The notes beneath the pieces are model-generated. The model worked only from the letters and a program-made list of their open reading frames with translations, was not told where the DNA came from and searched no databases. This document shows, in pieces, positions 43,629-52,704 of a stretch of 64,000 bases of DNA (positions are counted from its first letter, which is position 1; each line of letters starts with the position of its first letter). Source of the DNA: Opitutaceae bacterium (GTDB lineage: Bacteria; Verrucomicrobiota; Verrucomicrobiia; Opitutales; Opitutaceae); assembly GCA_014879845.1 (NCBI GenBank), contig JACSRI010000106.1, forward strand, positions 1 to 64,000. Reading direction: 5' to 3'. The translations under genes were made by a program, and so were the position numbers.

Positions 43629-43652
43629 TTGGCGCGCCAAGTGACTGTCACT
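43629..43652. promoter_or_regulatory. Adjacent perfect palindromes upstream of symporter gene
   Basis: TTGGCGCGCCAA (43629-43640) and AGTGAC-T-GTCACT (43640-43652) share one base. They lie about 200 bp before the symporter ATG in a 256-bp non-coding stretch, without another gene candidate. They could be regulator binding sites. No matching copy was noticed elsewhere in the window. Confidence 0.4.
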
Positions 43653-43848
43653 CCGCGCGTCGTGTGGGCGACGATCCTCTACGCCCGGATGCTGATCGTG
43701 TCGTGCGGGGTGTGACTTCGCGCGCGCGTCGTTTCGAGCGATCAGATGCTCTCTGCAAGGTCCGTCGCGACATCGACCTTACATCGCGCCATCAAGTTTT
43801 CGGGACAAGAAGGCGCCAGAACGCCAGCCCGCGCACAGACTTTATCAC

Positions 43849-45888
43849 ATGACCTCATTCGCCCCGTTGGATCTAGCCATCATCGCAGGATATTTCCTGC
43901 TTACGCTCGTCGTCGGCTTGTGGATGACGCGCCGCGCAAGCCAGGGACTGAACCACTACTTTCTCGGCGGCCGATCGATGCCATGGTACCTGCTCGGAAT
44001 AGCGGGGATGACGAACTGGTTCGACCTCACCGGCACGATGATCATTACATCGTTCCTCTACATGCTCGGGCCGCGCGGGCTGTTCATCGAATTCCGCGGC
44101 GGCGCGGTGCTCGTGCTCGCATTCATGGCGTGCTACCTCGGAAAGTGGCATCGGCGGTCCGGCTGCATGACCAATGCTGAGTGGATCACATACCGGTTCG
44201 GCAAAGGCCAGGCCGCACGGTGGATGCGAGTGATCACCGCGCTGATGTGGATGGTTCTGACCATCGGCATGCTTGCCTATCTCGTGCGCGGCACGAGCCT
44301 ATTTGTCGGACTGTTCGTGCCGTATCCGCCCATGGTCGTCACGGCGGTGCTGATTGCGGTCTGCGGTCTCTACACGATCCTCTCGGGATTCTATGGCGTT
44401 GTGCTGACCGATCTCGTGCAGGGCCTGATCATCATGGGCGCGTGCCTGGTGATCTCGTTCATGGCGTTCAATCTCGCTTCGGACGCTCCGACGTTCGCTG
44501 CCCTCGCAGCGAACGTCACCGGCAACTCCCAATGGACCGACAGCGTGCCGCGCTGGCACACGACGATGCCCCGTGGCTACCAGGTGTATGAGATGCTCGT
44601 GGGTTTCGCCGGCCTTTATCTCTTGCGAAGCATTCTCGCGGGGCTTGGGACCGGCGGTGAGTCGCGCTACTTCGGTGCGAAGAGCGATCGCGATTGTGGG
44701 CTGCTTTCCATCCTACAGGGCTGCACGGTCGCGTTCCGTTGGCCGATGATGATCGGCTTCGCCGTGCTGGGCCTCGTGCTGGTGAATCGACTTTTCCCGG
44801 ACAAAGCAGTTATTGAAGCCACCGCGGAGGCGATTCACCGTCACTATCCGAACGCGGTCGCCTCGAACTGGCATGATATCACAACTACGTTGATTAGCAG
44901 ACCCGACGCAGCTCCAGTGGGCGTCGTGGCCGAGGTGGAGCAGACGCTCGGAGAGGATTGGCAGAGAAAGCTGCCGCTCGTTGGGATCAACGGCACGATC
45001 AACCCCGAGCAAGTTCTTCCAGCGGTGATCGCCAACAGCGTTCCAGTCGGGGTTCGCGGGTTGATCCTGGTCGCGATGCTCGCGGCGATGATGTCCACAC
45101 TGACTGGCTGGGTGAATCAGGCGGGCGCGATGATGGTGCGCGACATCTATCAAAATCTCTTCCGGCCGGGGGCTGCCAACCGCGAGCTGATCCTCTGCTC
45201 GTATGCGGCAAGCATCCTGTTGATTGTCGGCGGCTTTTGGATGGGTGTGAAAGCCGGAAGCATCAACGAACTCTGGAGCTGGCTCATGATGGGTCTGCAG
45301 GCGGGCTGGATCGCGCCGCTCGCGTTGCGGCTGTATTGGTGGCGCTGCAACGCCTGGGGTGTCGTCGGAGGCACGGTCCTCGGCGGCCTCGGGGCGGTGC
45401 TCACGAAGGCCTTCGTGCCGGGCATGCTCGAGTGGCAGCAGTTCTTCCTGATGACGACACTTTCGACCATTGGCACGGTCGCCGGCTCGCTCCTCACCGT
45501 GCCGACCGACCGGGAGACGTTGCGACACTTTTACCGCACCACCCGGCCTTTCGGCTGGTGGAAGCCTTTGCGCGACGAACTCGCGCCTGAGGAACGCGCG
45601 GCACGGAGCAAGGAGCATCGCAACGACATTCTGGCGGTTCCGTTCTTCCTGCTCGCGCAAGTTACGCTTTTCCTGCTGACGATGCAGGCAGTGATTCACG
45701 CCTGGAGTTCGTTCTTTGCCACGCTGCTCTTGTTTGTCGTTGGAGCCGTCGGCGTATGGTGGTTCCTTTGGCGCAATCTCCCGCCTGCTGACAATCCCGG
45801 GACGGATCGGGCGACCATGGACTCGACGAATGAGTCGAGCGACGACGGAGCAACGGAAACGACGACGGTCGTGAGTGGCTCGCGATGA
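43849..45888 (+). CDS. Sodium:solute symporter (SSS family)
   Basis: The 679-residue protein has about 13-15 membrane segments and family landmarks such as NHYFLGGRSMPWYLLGIAG near residue 40, TNWFDLTGTMI and AAMMSTLTGWVNQAGAM. Transmembrane segments 11-13 are followed by a cytoplasmic loop (QVTLFLLTMQ marks the next helix) and an acidic C-terminal tail. It is longer than the usual 500-550 residues because of added C-terminal segments. Such carriers import sugars, sugar acids or amino sugars with Na+. The alpha-mannosidase gene starts 3 nt after its stop, so it likely takes up products of glycan cleavage. Confidence 0.88.
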   Translation: MTSFAPLDLAIIAGYFLLTLVVGLWMTRRASQGLNHYFLGGRSMPWYLLGIAGMTNWFDLTGTMIITSFLYMLGPRGLFIEFRGGAVLVLAFMACYLGKWHRRSGCMTNAEWITYRFGKGQAARWMRVITALMWMVLTIGMLAYLVRGTSLFVGLFVPYPPMVVTAVLIAVCGLYTILSGFYGVVLTDLVQGLIIMGACLVISFMAFNLASDAPTFAALAANVTGNSQWTDSVPRWHTTMPRGYQVYEMLVGFAGLYLLRSILAGLGTGGESRYFGAKSDRDCGLLSILQGCTVAFRWPMMIGFAVLGLVLVNRLFPDKAVIEATAEAIHRHYPNAVASNWHDITTTLISRPDAAPVGVVAEVEQTLGEDWQRKLPLVGINGTINPEQVLPAVIANSVPVGVRGLILVAMLAAMMSTLTGWVNQAGAMMVRDIYQNLFRPGAANRELILCSYAASILLIVGGFWMGVKAGSINELWSWLMMGLQAGWIAPLALRLYWWRCNAWGVVGGTVLGGLGAVLTKAFVPGMLEWQQFFLMTTLSTIGTVAGSLLTVPTDRETLRHFYRTTRPFGWWKPLRDELAPEERAARSKEHRNDILAVPFFLLAQVTLFLLTMQAVIHAWSSFFATLLLFVVGAVGVWWFLWRNLPPADNPGTDRATMDSTNESSDDGATETTTVVSGSR

Positions 45889-45891
45889 CGC

Positions 45892-48800
45892 ATGTTCTCC
45901 GCGAATCCGTTTCTGCAACTCGTGCCCAATCGGGCGGCCGCGGCACTGTCGCGATTGCGTGAGGCGACGTGGGCTCGTGAAGAGACGCTCGTCGTCGAAG
46001 CTACGCCTCCCCAACCGAAGCATTTGGGGCTCGCTGCGGCCAGCAAGCTTTCGCGTCGCGTGGTCCGTGCTGAGACGACTTGGGGCCGGCTATTCGATCA
46101 GCGCTGGTGCCGCGTCACATTCTCCACCTTGTCACGCCACGGGGGCAGGCCGCGCTATCTCGAATGGCAGGATCAGGGCGAGGCCACGCTCTATGTCGAC
46201 GGCGTTCCGTACTACGGTTTCGATGTCGCGCACCGTCATGTGAAACTGCCGGCTGGACTGCGCGAAGCGTGGATCGAATGTCACTGTCTGCAATCGGCCA
46301 TCTGGCATCCGGACGCAACGGGCGTGAGCCGCGCCGGCAGCGTGTTCACGGGTGCGTTCCTATGCCGTCGCGATGACGATGCATGGCACGCCTATCACGA
46401 TCTCAAGTGTCTCTTCGACTTGATGCTGTCGGAGAAACCCGGCGGCCCCAAACTCAACGCCTTTGGCCAGCAGCTACCGGTGTCGCAATGTTCGCCGTTT
46501 CAGCGGCAACTGTTGCGGGCGCTCGACGACCTTTGTGATGCGCTCGACACCGGCGGCCCGGCAGCCCTGCGTCGCCGTGCGGCGAACGCATACTCCGAGT
46601 TTCGCCAGGCGAAGCCATTCTTGCATGGCGTGCTGTCCGGCCATGCGCACCTCGATCTCGTGTGGCTGTGGCCTGAGCGCATCGGCGAGGCAAAGGCGGT
46701 GCATCTCTTCGCCACGGCCAACCACCTGATGTCGCTCTACCCGGAGTACCGCTTCGCCTACAGCCAGCCGGCGAGCTACGCAGCCGTGGGCCGGCACGCG
46801 CCCGCACTGCTGGAGGAGGTCAAGCGACGGATGCGCGCAGGGCGATGGCAGGCCACGGGCGCGCTCTACGTCGAAAGCGACACGTTGATCGCGTGCGGCG
46901 AGGCGCTTGCGCGGTCGTTCGCATGCGGGCAGGTGGATTTTACCCGGTTGCGCGGCGAGCCGGCGCGGTTACTCTGGCTGCCCGATGTTTTTGGATACGC
47001 CGGGTGTCTTCCGCAACTCATGCGGCTCGCGGGCGTGGAGTATTTCTTCACGACCAAACTCACGTGGAGCGCGATACACCGCTTTCCGCATTCCAGCTTT
47101 GTCTGGCGCGGGACCGACGGCAGCGAAGTCGTCGCGCACGTCACGCAGGACACTGGCTACAACAACTGGTTGACCGTCGAGCAACTCGTAGCCAATGCAC
47201 GAGGACATGCACAGGGCGATATTCATCGCGAGTTCCTGCACCCGACGGGCTACGGCGATGGTGGTGGTGGCCCGAGCGAGGAGATCTGCGAACGCGCACG
47301 CCGGCTCGATGCCTTACCCGGGCTGCCCGGACTGAAATGGGATCACCCGGAGAGTTTCTTTGACCGGCTCGCACAGGTCCGTGACCGCCTGCCCGTGCAT
47401 CAAGGCGAGTGTTACCTCGAGTATCATCGCGGAACCTACACGACGCACAGTCACCTGAAGGCGGCGTTTCGCGCGCTGGAGTGCGCGCTGCAGGCGCGCG
47501 AGGCTGCTGCGGTTGCGCTCGGACAGTTGCCCGACCTCGGCGCCGTCTGGCGACGATTGATCTTTGCGCAGTTTCACGACTACATACCCGGGAGCTCGGT
47601 GCCGGAGGTCTATGAGGAAGGTGTTCCGGAATTGCACCGCCATGCTGCGGAGCAACTCGACGCGGCGCGGCGTTCGTTGGATACGGCGGGGGGCGAACTA
47701 TGCGTCTTTAACCCGATCCCCGTTGCTCGACGCGTCGTTCACGCCGGTCGCCTGCTTGACCTGCCCGCTTTGGCGGGTGCGACGATTGAGGCCGCAACAG
47801 TAAGCGACTTCGAGCCGGTCGTCGCGCACGGTCGAACGCTTTCCAACGGTCGTGTGGCCGTGCGCATCGGTGCGCAAGGGGAACTCGCATCCTTGACCAT
47901 CGAGGGTCAGGCCGTCGCGCTGCGGCCGGACGCGGGGCGGTTGGTCCTTTATCCCGATCGCGCGGCGAATTTCGAAGCGTGGGACATCGATCGGCAGGCG
48001 CTTGCGCTTGGCAAGCCCGTGACGACGTCCGCGACGATGCGCGTTGAGGTCGAACGCGGCGGACTCCGTGGCGCGACCAGCGTGACGCGCCGCGTTGGCC
48101 GTGCGAGCCGTGCGACCGTGCGTTATGCGCTCGAAGCGGGAGCGTCGGTCCTTCGCATCGACGTCGAACTCGATTGGCGCGAACCGGAAACGTTGCTGAA
48201 GCTGCACTTCGCAACGGACTATCGGGGACCGTTCGCGCGTTGCGGCGCACCATTTGGCAGCGTGTTGCGACCACAGCAGCCGCTTTCAACCCAAGCGGAA
48301 GCCATGTGGGAAGTGCCGGCGAGCAGGTGGGTGGCCGTGACGGATGAGGGCGGCGGGGCCGGGCTCTGCGTCGTCACCGAGAACAAATACGGCTTCAGCG
48401 TGAGCGACGGCGATGTGGGAGTTTCGCTTGTGCGCAGCCCGCGGATTACCGGCTTCGAGGATCACAGGAAAGTGTATCCACCTGGATTGAGCCGGTTGCC
48501 AGTCGAGTCGATCTACAGCGATCAGGGTGTACACCGGATCAGCCTTGCTGTTGCTCGGTACGACGCATCGCTGCCGCGCGTGATGCAGCCTGCTGCCCTG
48601 GTCGAGACACTGTTCGGCCCGCTGATCGACTATCGCGGAAGCCCTGTCATGTCGCCCGGCTGGTGCGGACTGGATGGCGGCGAGACGTTGGTGCCGTGTT
48701 GGGCGCAACCCGTGGGCAGCGGCGCGTGGATCTTGCGGCTGCATGAGGTTGGCGGCGCACGCGGTACCGCGCAGGTGGTGCTTGCTCCGGGGTGGTCGGC

Positions 48801-48975
48801 GGAAAAGGTCGACCTGCGTGGCCAGGTGATCAGAGGAGTGTCGGACTCGGGCAGCCTGACCTTCCGGCCGCATGAAATCGTCGGCTTGCGGATTTCGCCC
48901 CGAAAGGGCGCGCCGAAAGCAACAGGCAAGATGAAGTCGGGCACAAAAGGGCACGCGCCTGCTCGATCGAGATGA
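45892..48975 (+). CDS. GH38 alpha-mannosidase
   Basis: The 1027-residue protein has the full GH38 pattern: zinc ligands in GHAHLDLVWLWP (about residue 244), ALYVESDTLIACGEAL, the nucleophile Asp in LWLPDVFGYAG (about 365), FFTTKLTWS and FHDYIPGSSVPEVYEEG. The long C-terminal beta domains then run from about 620 onwards. No signal peptide is visible, so the enzyme is probably cytoplasmic and acts on imported alpha-mannosides. It is almost fused to the sodium symporter gene (3-nt gap), supporting uptake followed by intracellular cleavage. Confidence 0.9.
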   Translation: MFSANPFLQLVPNRAAAALSRLREATWAREETLVVEATPPQPKHLGLAAASKLSRRVVRAETTWGRLFDQRWCRVTFSTLSRHGGRPRYLEWQDQGEATLYVDGVPYYGFDVAHRHVKLPAGLREAWIECHCLQSAIWHPDATGVSRAGSVFTGAFLCRRDDDAWHAYHDLKCLFDLMLSEKPGGPKLNAFGQQLPVSQCSPFQRQLLRALDDLCDALDTGGPAALRRRAANAYSEFRQAKPFLHGVLSGHAHLDLVWLWPERIGEAKAVHLFATANHLMSLYPEYRFAYSQPASYAAVGRHAPALLEEVKRRMRAGRWQATGALYVESDTLIACGEALARSFACGQVDFTRLRGEPARLLWLPDVFGYAGCLPQLMRLAGVEYFFTTKLTWSAIHRFPHSSFVWRGTDGSEVVAHVTQDTGYNNWLTVEQLVANARGHAQGDIHREFLHPTGYGDGGGGPSEEICERARRLDALPGLPGLKWDHPESFFDRLAQVRDRLPVHQGECYLEYHRGTYTTHSHLKAAFRALECALQAREAAAVALGQLPDLGAVWRRLIFAQFHDYIPGSSVPEVYEEGVPELHRHAAEQLDAARRSLDTAGGELCVFNPIPVARRVVHAGRLLDLPALAGATIEAATVSDFEPVVAHGRTLSNGRVAVRIGAQGELASLTIEGQAVALRPDAGRLVLYPDRAANFEAWDIDRQALALGKPVTTSATMRVEVERGGLRGATSVTRRVGRASRATVRYALEAGASVLRIDVELDWREPETLLKLHFATDYRGPFARCGAPFGSVLRPQQPLSTQAEAMWEVPASRWVAVTDEGGGAGLCVVTENKYGFSVSDGDVGVSLVRSPRITGFEDHRKVYPPGLSRLPVESIYSDQGVHRISLAVARYDASLPRVMQPAALVETLFGPLIDYRGSPVMSPGWCGLDGGETLVPCWAQPVGSGAWILRLHEVGGARGTAQVVLAPGWSAEKVDLRGQVIRGVSDSGSLTFRPHEIVGLRISPRKGAPKATGKMKSGTKGHAPARSR

Positions 48976-49334
48976 AGCCAATTTGCTCACGAACTGCAAT
49001 CGGGTTGGGAGGGCCGGCTCTTTCGACTGCGCGGGGTGCTGACATGCTGGCGACAGGCCTCGTGTTGGTTCGGACTGCTGACCTTATCGTATCTAGGTGC
49101 AGACTACGGGGCTGCCGTCCGGGACTCGTGGGGCAGCGTCATCAGACTGGACTGACGATCCGAGAAGAAAGGAATCAGCGGACGAGCGGAAGAGCCGGCG
49201 CGTGCCGAACGAACCGAGACAACTCGGTATGTGATATTCAGAGACAAAGCCAATCTCCTCCATTCAGGCACAGTTCCGGGATCTGATTGGATGCGGACTG
49301 GGAGAGGCTAGGCGAGAAAACACCAACTCCATCC
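48976..49334. other. 359-bp non-coding stretch before the second aldo/keto reductase
   Basis: No supported gene is visible. CCGAG-ACAA-CTCGG at 49214-49227 forms a 5-bp hairpin, and TATGTGATATTCAG follows it, which could contain a -10 element. A promoter for the 49335 gene is therefore plausible here, but there is no copy of the dyad module. Confidence 0.35.
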
Positions 49335-50348
49335 ATGAAATACCGTTGTTTTGGCCGACAGGGTTTCGAATGTTCAGAAGTCGGTTTTGGGGGATGGGCC
49401 ATTGGGGGAGGGTGGGGCGCGCAAGCCGACGCCGATTCGATGGCTGCATTGCGCCGCGCCTTGGAACTGGGATGCAACTTCATCGACACCGCAGCCGGCT
49501 ACGGCGATGGACATAGCGAACGGCTCATTGCGCGCGCGTTGCGCGATCGACGAGCCACCGGTGCCCGTCTGCCGGTTTATGTCGCCACGAAGATTCCGCC
49601 ACTTCCGGGCGAGTGGCCGCCTTCACCCTACGACCTGCAGGAAGACCGCTATCCGGAGGATTTCATCCGCCGCAGCCTTGAGGCACGGCTGGCCAACCTG
49701 GAAACGGACCGCATCGACCTGTTGCAGCTCCACACGTGGACGCGGGCGTGGAACGATGATCCGGCACCGCTGAGAGTGCTGCGCGAGCTTCAGCGGGAAG
49801 GCCGGATCGGTCTGGTCGGCGTTTCCGCACCGGAGCACGACCAAGACAGCGTCGTCGACTTAATGCGCGCGGGTTGGGTTGATGCTGTACAGGTTATCTA
49901 CAACCTCTTCGAGCAGGAGCCCACCGCGCAGCTCCTCAAGGAGGCGAGGAGGACCGGTGTGGCTGTCATCGTTCGTGTGGTCTTCGACGAGGGGGCGCTC
50001 ACCGGCAGATTTTCGGCCGATACACACTTTGCCCAAGAAGACTTTCGGGCGAGATACTTTGCGGGTGACCGGCTGGCGCGAGTGGTCGCCCGCGTAGCGG
50101 AGATACGCAAAGACCTTGCGCTTCCGCAATTCGCTGCGGAGTGCGGGCAGGCTTATACCATGGCTCAGGCCGCCCTCAAATGGGTGCTCGCGCACCCCGC
50201 AGTTTCGACCGTGATTCCCGGCATTCGTACCGCTGCCCAAGCCGAGGCGAACTGTGCAGTAAGCGAACTCCCCGACATGTCGGCCGCGCTTGTCGAGCGG
50301 CTGCGCCGTCACAACTGGCGGCGGGGGATCTGGTATGGAGGCAAATAG
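49335..50348 (+). CDS. Aldo/keto reductase
   Basis: The 337-residue protein begins MKYRCFGRQGFECSEVGFGGW and has a full AKR tetrad: Asp and Tyr in FIDTAAGYGDGHSE, Lys in VATKIPP and His in LLQLHTW. The cofactor end is seen in HPAVSTVIPGIRTAAQAEAN. The chosen ATG at 49335 fits the usual family start; an upstream in-frame ATG at 49287 would add an unrelated tail. Unlike the 38633 enzyme it keeps the active-site His. It stands between the mannosidase and a two-component system. The substrate is probably a sugar or small aldehyde. Confidence 0.87.
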   Translation: MKYRCFGRQGFECSEVGFGGWAIGGGWGAQADADSMAALRRALELGCNFIDTAAGYGDGHSERLIARALRDRRATGARLPVYVATKIPPLPGEWPPSPYDLQEDRYPEDFIRRSLEARLANLETDRIDLLQLHTWTRAWNDDPAPLRVLRELQREGRIGLVGVSAPEHDQDSVVDLMRAGWVDAVQVIYNLFEQEPTAQLLKEARRTGVAVIVRVVFDEGALTGRFSADTHFAQEDFRARYFAGDRLARVVARVAEIRKDLALPQFAAECGQAYTMAQAALKWVLAHPAVSTVIPGIRTAAQAEANCAVSELPDMSAALVERLRRHNWRRGIWYGGK

Positions 50349-50352
50349 ACGC

Positions 50353-50374
50353 CGCAAGGAGCGATGTCCTTGCG
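50353..50374 (+). terminator. 8-bp perfect hairpin after aldo/keto reductase
   Basis: CGCAAGGA-GCGATG-TCCTTGCG begins 4 bp after the stop codon. The stem is perfect, but no T-run follows. The location at a functional boundary supports a transcription terminator. Confidence 0.5.
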
Positions 50375-50469
50375 CGAACTCACCAATGGGAAAGGCGACT
50401 CCCGGATCTCGAATCGCTGCCACCACGAAAAACTCAACCATCGCGGATACCGATTAGTTAGGTAGGCCC

Positions 50470-51798
50470 ATGCAAATAGAGCATTCAGACTCGTATAGCG
50501 CCGCGGCCGACTTGTTTAAACGCACACTCGAGCGCCCGCTGTTCAAGGTAATCGCAGACAATGCCTTTGACGCGATCGTCCTGAAGGATCGCGAATCGCG
50601 GATCGTCGCCGCGAACAAGTCGGCCGCCGCGAAGCATGGGCGCGACAATCCCGACGACCTTGTCGGAAAGTCCGACTACGACTTCTTCGCGGACTCGTTC
50701 GCGCGCGACCGCTTTGACGTTGAGCAGCAAGTCATTCGCACCAAGCAGCCGGTAATCGACAAAGTTGAACGGGAGGTGTGGCGGGACAACCGAGTCACGT
50801 GGGCGGTGACCAAATGCCTCCCGTTGCACGCCGAGGACGGGGTGACTCTTGGCACAATTGGCGTCTCCAAAGACGTGACTCGAGCGAAAGAAGAGGAACT
50901 TGTCCTTCGCGCCGCGCGGCGCGATCTGGCCAGTGCATTGAAGCTCGCCGGCACAGCCGATGTGGCCACGGGCGTGCTGCACGATGTTCGCAACGTGCTT
51001 GTCAGCTTGGACTACTCGGCCCGGGTGATTCGGGACGGATTGCTTCAAATGAGGGTCGATGCAGTTCGTCGGCTCTGTTCGGTTTTGGAAGAGCACAAGG
51101 CTGACTTGAGCGCGTTCATGACTTTTGATACCGCGGGCCAACGGCTGCCGGTATTCGCTTCTTGGCTGAACTCTCGATTGGCCGACGAACGCGCGCAGCT
51201 TCTACAGGAAGCGCAGATCCTCCTCAATTGCGTCGAGCACGTGACGGATGTTGTCGCGGAACAGCAAAGCTATGCGGCAAAGATCGGTAGTACCAAGGTT
51301 CTGAGCCCACAGTTGTTGATGGACAGCGCGGTACGGCTGTATGCTTGCGTCCTGAAACAGTACGGAGTGCGCGTCGAACGCGAATACCAGGACGTTCCTA
51401 CCGTATTGGCCGAAAAAGGGAAGGTGCTCCAGGTGTTGGTGAATCTGTTGAGTAACGCCAATTCGGCCTGCGCAGCACGCGGCAGCACCGACAGGCTCAT
51501 TACGGTACGCCTTGAACGCGGGGAAAAGGGGCAGGTGTGTTTTGTTGTGCGCGATAATGGCGTCGGTATCGCGGTCGAGGATCTCGGCTACATCTTCAAG
51601 CACGGGTTCAGCACTCGCGCTGACGGACACGGTTTCGGGCTACATTTCAGCGCCCTCGCTGCGAAAGAAATGAAGGGCGCGTTGCACGTACATAGCGGTG
51701 GATTGGGGCACGGTGCGAGTTTCACACTCGAGCTGCCCGCCGCCACGTCGGCCGCAGAGCCGAATCAGACGTCCGATGAACGCCGAGCGGAGGCCTAA
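50470..51798 (+). CDS. PAS-domain sensor histidine kinase
   Basis: The 442-residue protein has a PAS domain (about 22-140, with DNAFDAIVLKDRESRIVAAN and GKSDYDFFAD) and a PAC-like end (GTIGVSKDVTRAKEEE). A dimerisation helix with the phosphoacceptor His in GVLHDVRNVL is at about 171. The ATPase domain has an N box NLLSNANSAC, G box DNGVGIA and FKHGFSTRADGHGFGLH. No membrane segment is visible, so the sensor is cytoplasmic. A receiver gene follows 4 nt after the stop. The signal is unknown; PAS domains often sense redox state or small ligands. Confidence 0.88.
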   Translation: MQIEHSDSYSAAADLFKRTLERPLFKVIADNAFDAIVLKDRESRIVAANKSAAAKHGRDNPDDLVGKSDYDFFADSFARDRFDVEQQVIRTKQPVIDKVEREVWRDNRVTWAVTKCLPLHAEDGVTLGTIGVSKDVTRAKEEELVLRAARRDLASALKLAGTADVATGVLHDVRNVLVSLDYSARVIRDGLLQMRVDAVRRLCSVLEEHKADLSAFMTFDTAGQRLPVFASWLNSRLADERAQLLQEAQILLNCVEHVTDVVAEQQSYAAKIGSTKVLSPQLLMDSAVRLYACVLKQYGVRVEREYQDVPTVLAEKGKVLQVLVNLLSNANSACAARGSTDRLITVRLERGEKGQVCFVVRDNGVGIAVEDLGYIFKHGFSTRADGHGFGLHFSALAAKEMKGALHVHSGGLGHGASFTLELPAATSAAEPNQTSDERRAEA

Positions 51799-51802
51799 TC
51801 CC

Positions 51803-52207
51803 ATGGTTCCACCACGTCCACCACATCCCGCACGACCCCTGCGTGTACTATGTTGTATAGACAATGATCTGTTACGCCGATCGCTTTGCATGCTGTTGGA
51901 GAATGTTGGACATGCTGCCGATTCCACCCCGAACACGGGTGAAGCCCTGGCGTGTCTGCAAAGGGCAACGTACAACCTGCTTATCACCGACAACCAGACT
52001 CCATATGTTAACGGAATTGAATTGGTCTCGAAAGCCCGCGCGGCGGGATTTGTCGGGAGCGTGATCATATATTCCTTTCTCCTCAGCCCCCACGAGCGAC
52101 AAGTCTACATCAAGTTCGGCAACGTGGCTTTTGTTGAAAAAGGAATGGATGTTGAAGCGTTATTGGCAGCCATCAACGACGTCGTTAGCGGCCGTGAACC
52201 AAGCTAG
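51803..52207 (+). CDS. Stand-alone response-regulator receiver domain
   Basis: The 134-residue protein is a single receiver domain: acidic pair in VLCCIDND, phosphoacceptor Asp in LLITDNQTP, the switch Ser/Thr region in IIYSFLLS and the conserved Lys in AFVEKGM. There is no output domain, so it must act by protein contact or phosphotransfer. GGAGG at 51789-51793 is a strong ribosome site 9 nt upstream of the ATG at 51803, which sets the start despite a longer open frame. It is the likely partner of the PAS kinase. Confidence 0.85.
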   Translation: MVPPRPPHPARPLRVLCCIDNDLLRRSLCMLLENVGHAADSTPNTGEALACLQRATYNLLITDNQTPYVNGIELVSKARAAGFVGSVIIYSFLLSPHERQVYIKFGNVAFVEKGMDVEALLAAINDVVSGREPS

Positions 52208-52704
52208 ATGGCGCTCCAGTTTCTGCGGGTTCGGGGTTGGATTCGACGGGGTGTGTGTTGTCCCGAAGCGGGAGGTCGATAATTGCTTGTCGCGCGGCCC
52301 CGATTCTTGAGACCTACACATTTGTGTTATGGCTGCGGAGTGCGCAGGATGCTAAAGTTCAACGCCTTCGTCGGGCAGAAAAAGGATCGTCACGACGCAA
52401 AGTCTCCTCTGTGCAGATTCTCCATCGAACCCTTCCGGACTTCGAATGCTGTGCCGCTCTGGCTGCGGTGGCGACAGCCGAGGCCGGATACTGTGCAGAT
52501 TCACCCGCCTGTCGCTGTTTGAGAAATGCATCTGTTCACTTCGATGGTATTGGCGGTGAACAAAACCTGGCGCATCTTGCCTGCGCAGCGCGTCGGGCGG
52601 CATTCGTGAGGGATATGCGAAGAAATCTGCGCGTTTGCGTGTTCGCTCGCCGTAAGCTCGGACTTCCTGGCCAGTGAGATCGCGATAATCCCCTTGTCGC
52701 CGCC
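52208..52704. other. 497-bp leader region of the GH38-like gene
   Basis: Apart from the dyad promoter module at 52314-52358, no convincing gene is seen. A plus-strand open frame across 52237-52677 runs through the promoter core and has random-looking Arg/Ala/Cys-rich sequence, so it is not annotated. The transcript leader would be about 340 nt. Confidence 0.45.
52314..52358 (+). promoter_or_regulatory. Dyad promoter module, copy 3 (upstream of GH38-like gene)
   Basis: CTACACATTTGTGTTATGGC (52314-52333) has a perfect ACACA-TT-TGTGT dyad. TAAAGT starts 19 nt later at 52353 and matches TATAAT at four of six positions. This is one of the two best-conserved copies. Confidence 0.65.

Noticed and set aside
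44713-46023. Minus-strand open frame of 436 codons
   Set aside because: It is opposite the sodium symporter gene. The translation is Arg/Glu/His-rich without membrane or domain structure, as expected for the complement of a GC-rich membrane-protein gene.
52237-52677. Plus-strand open frame of 146 codons before the GH38-like gene
   Set aside because: It crosses the dyad promoter module, has no ribosome site and its composition looks random.
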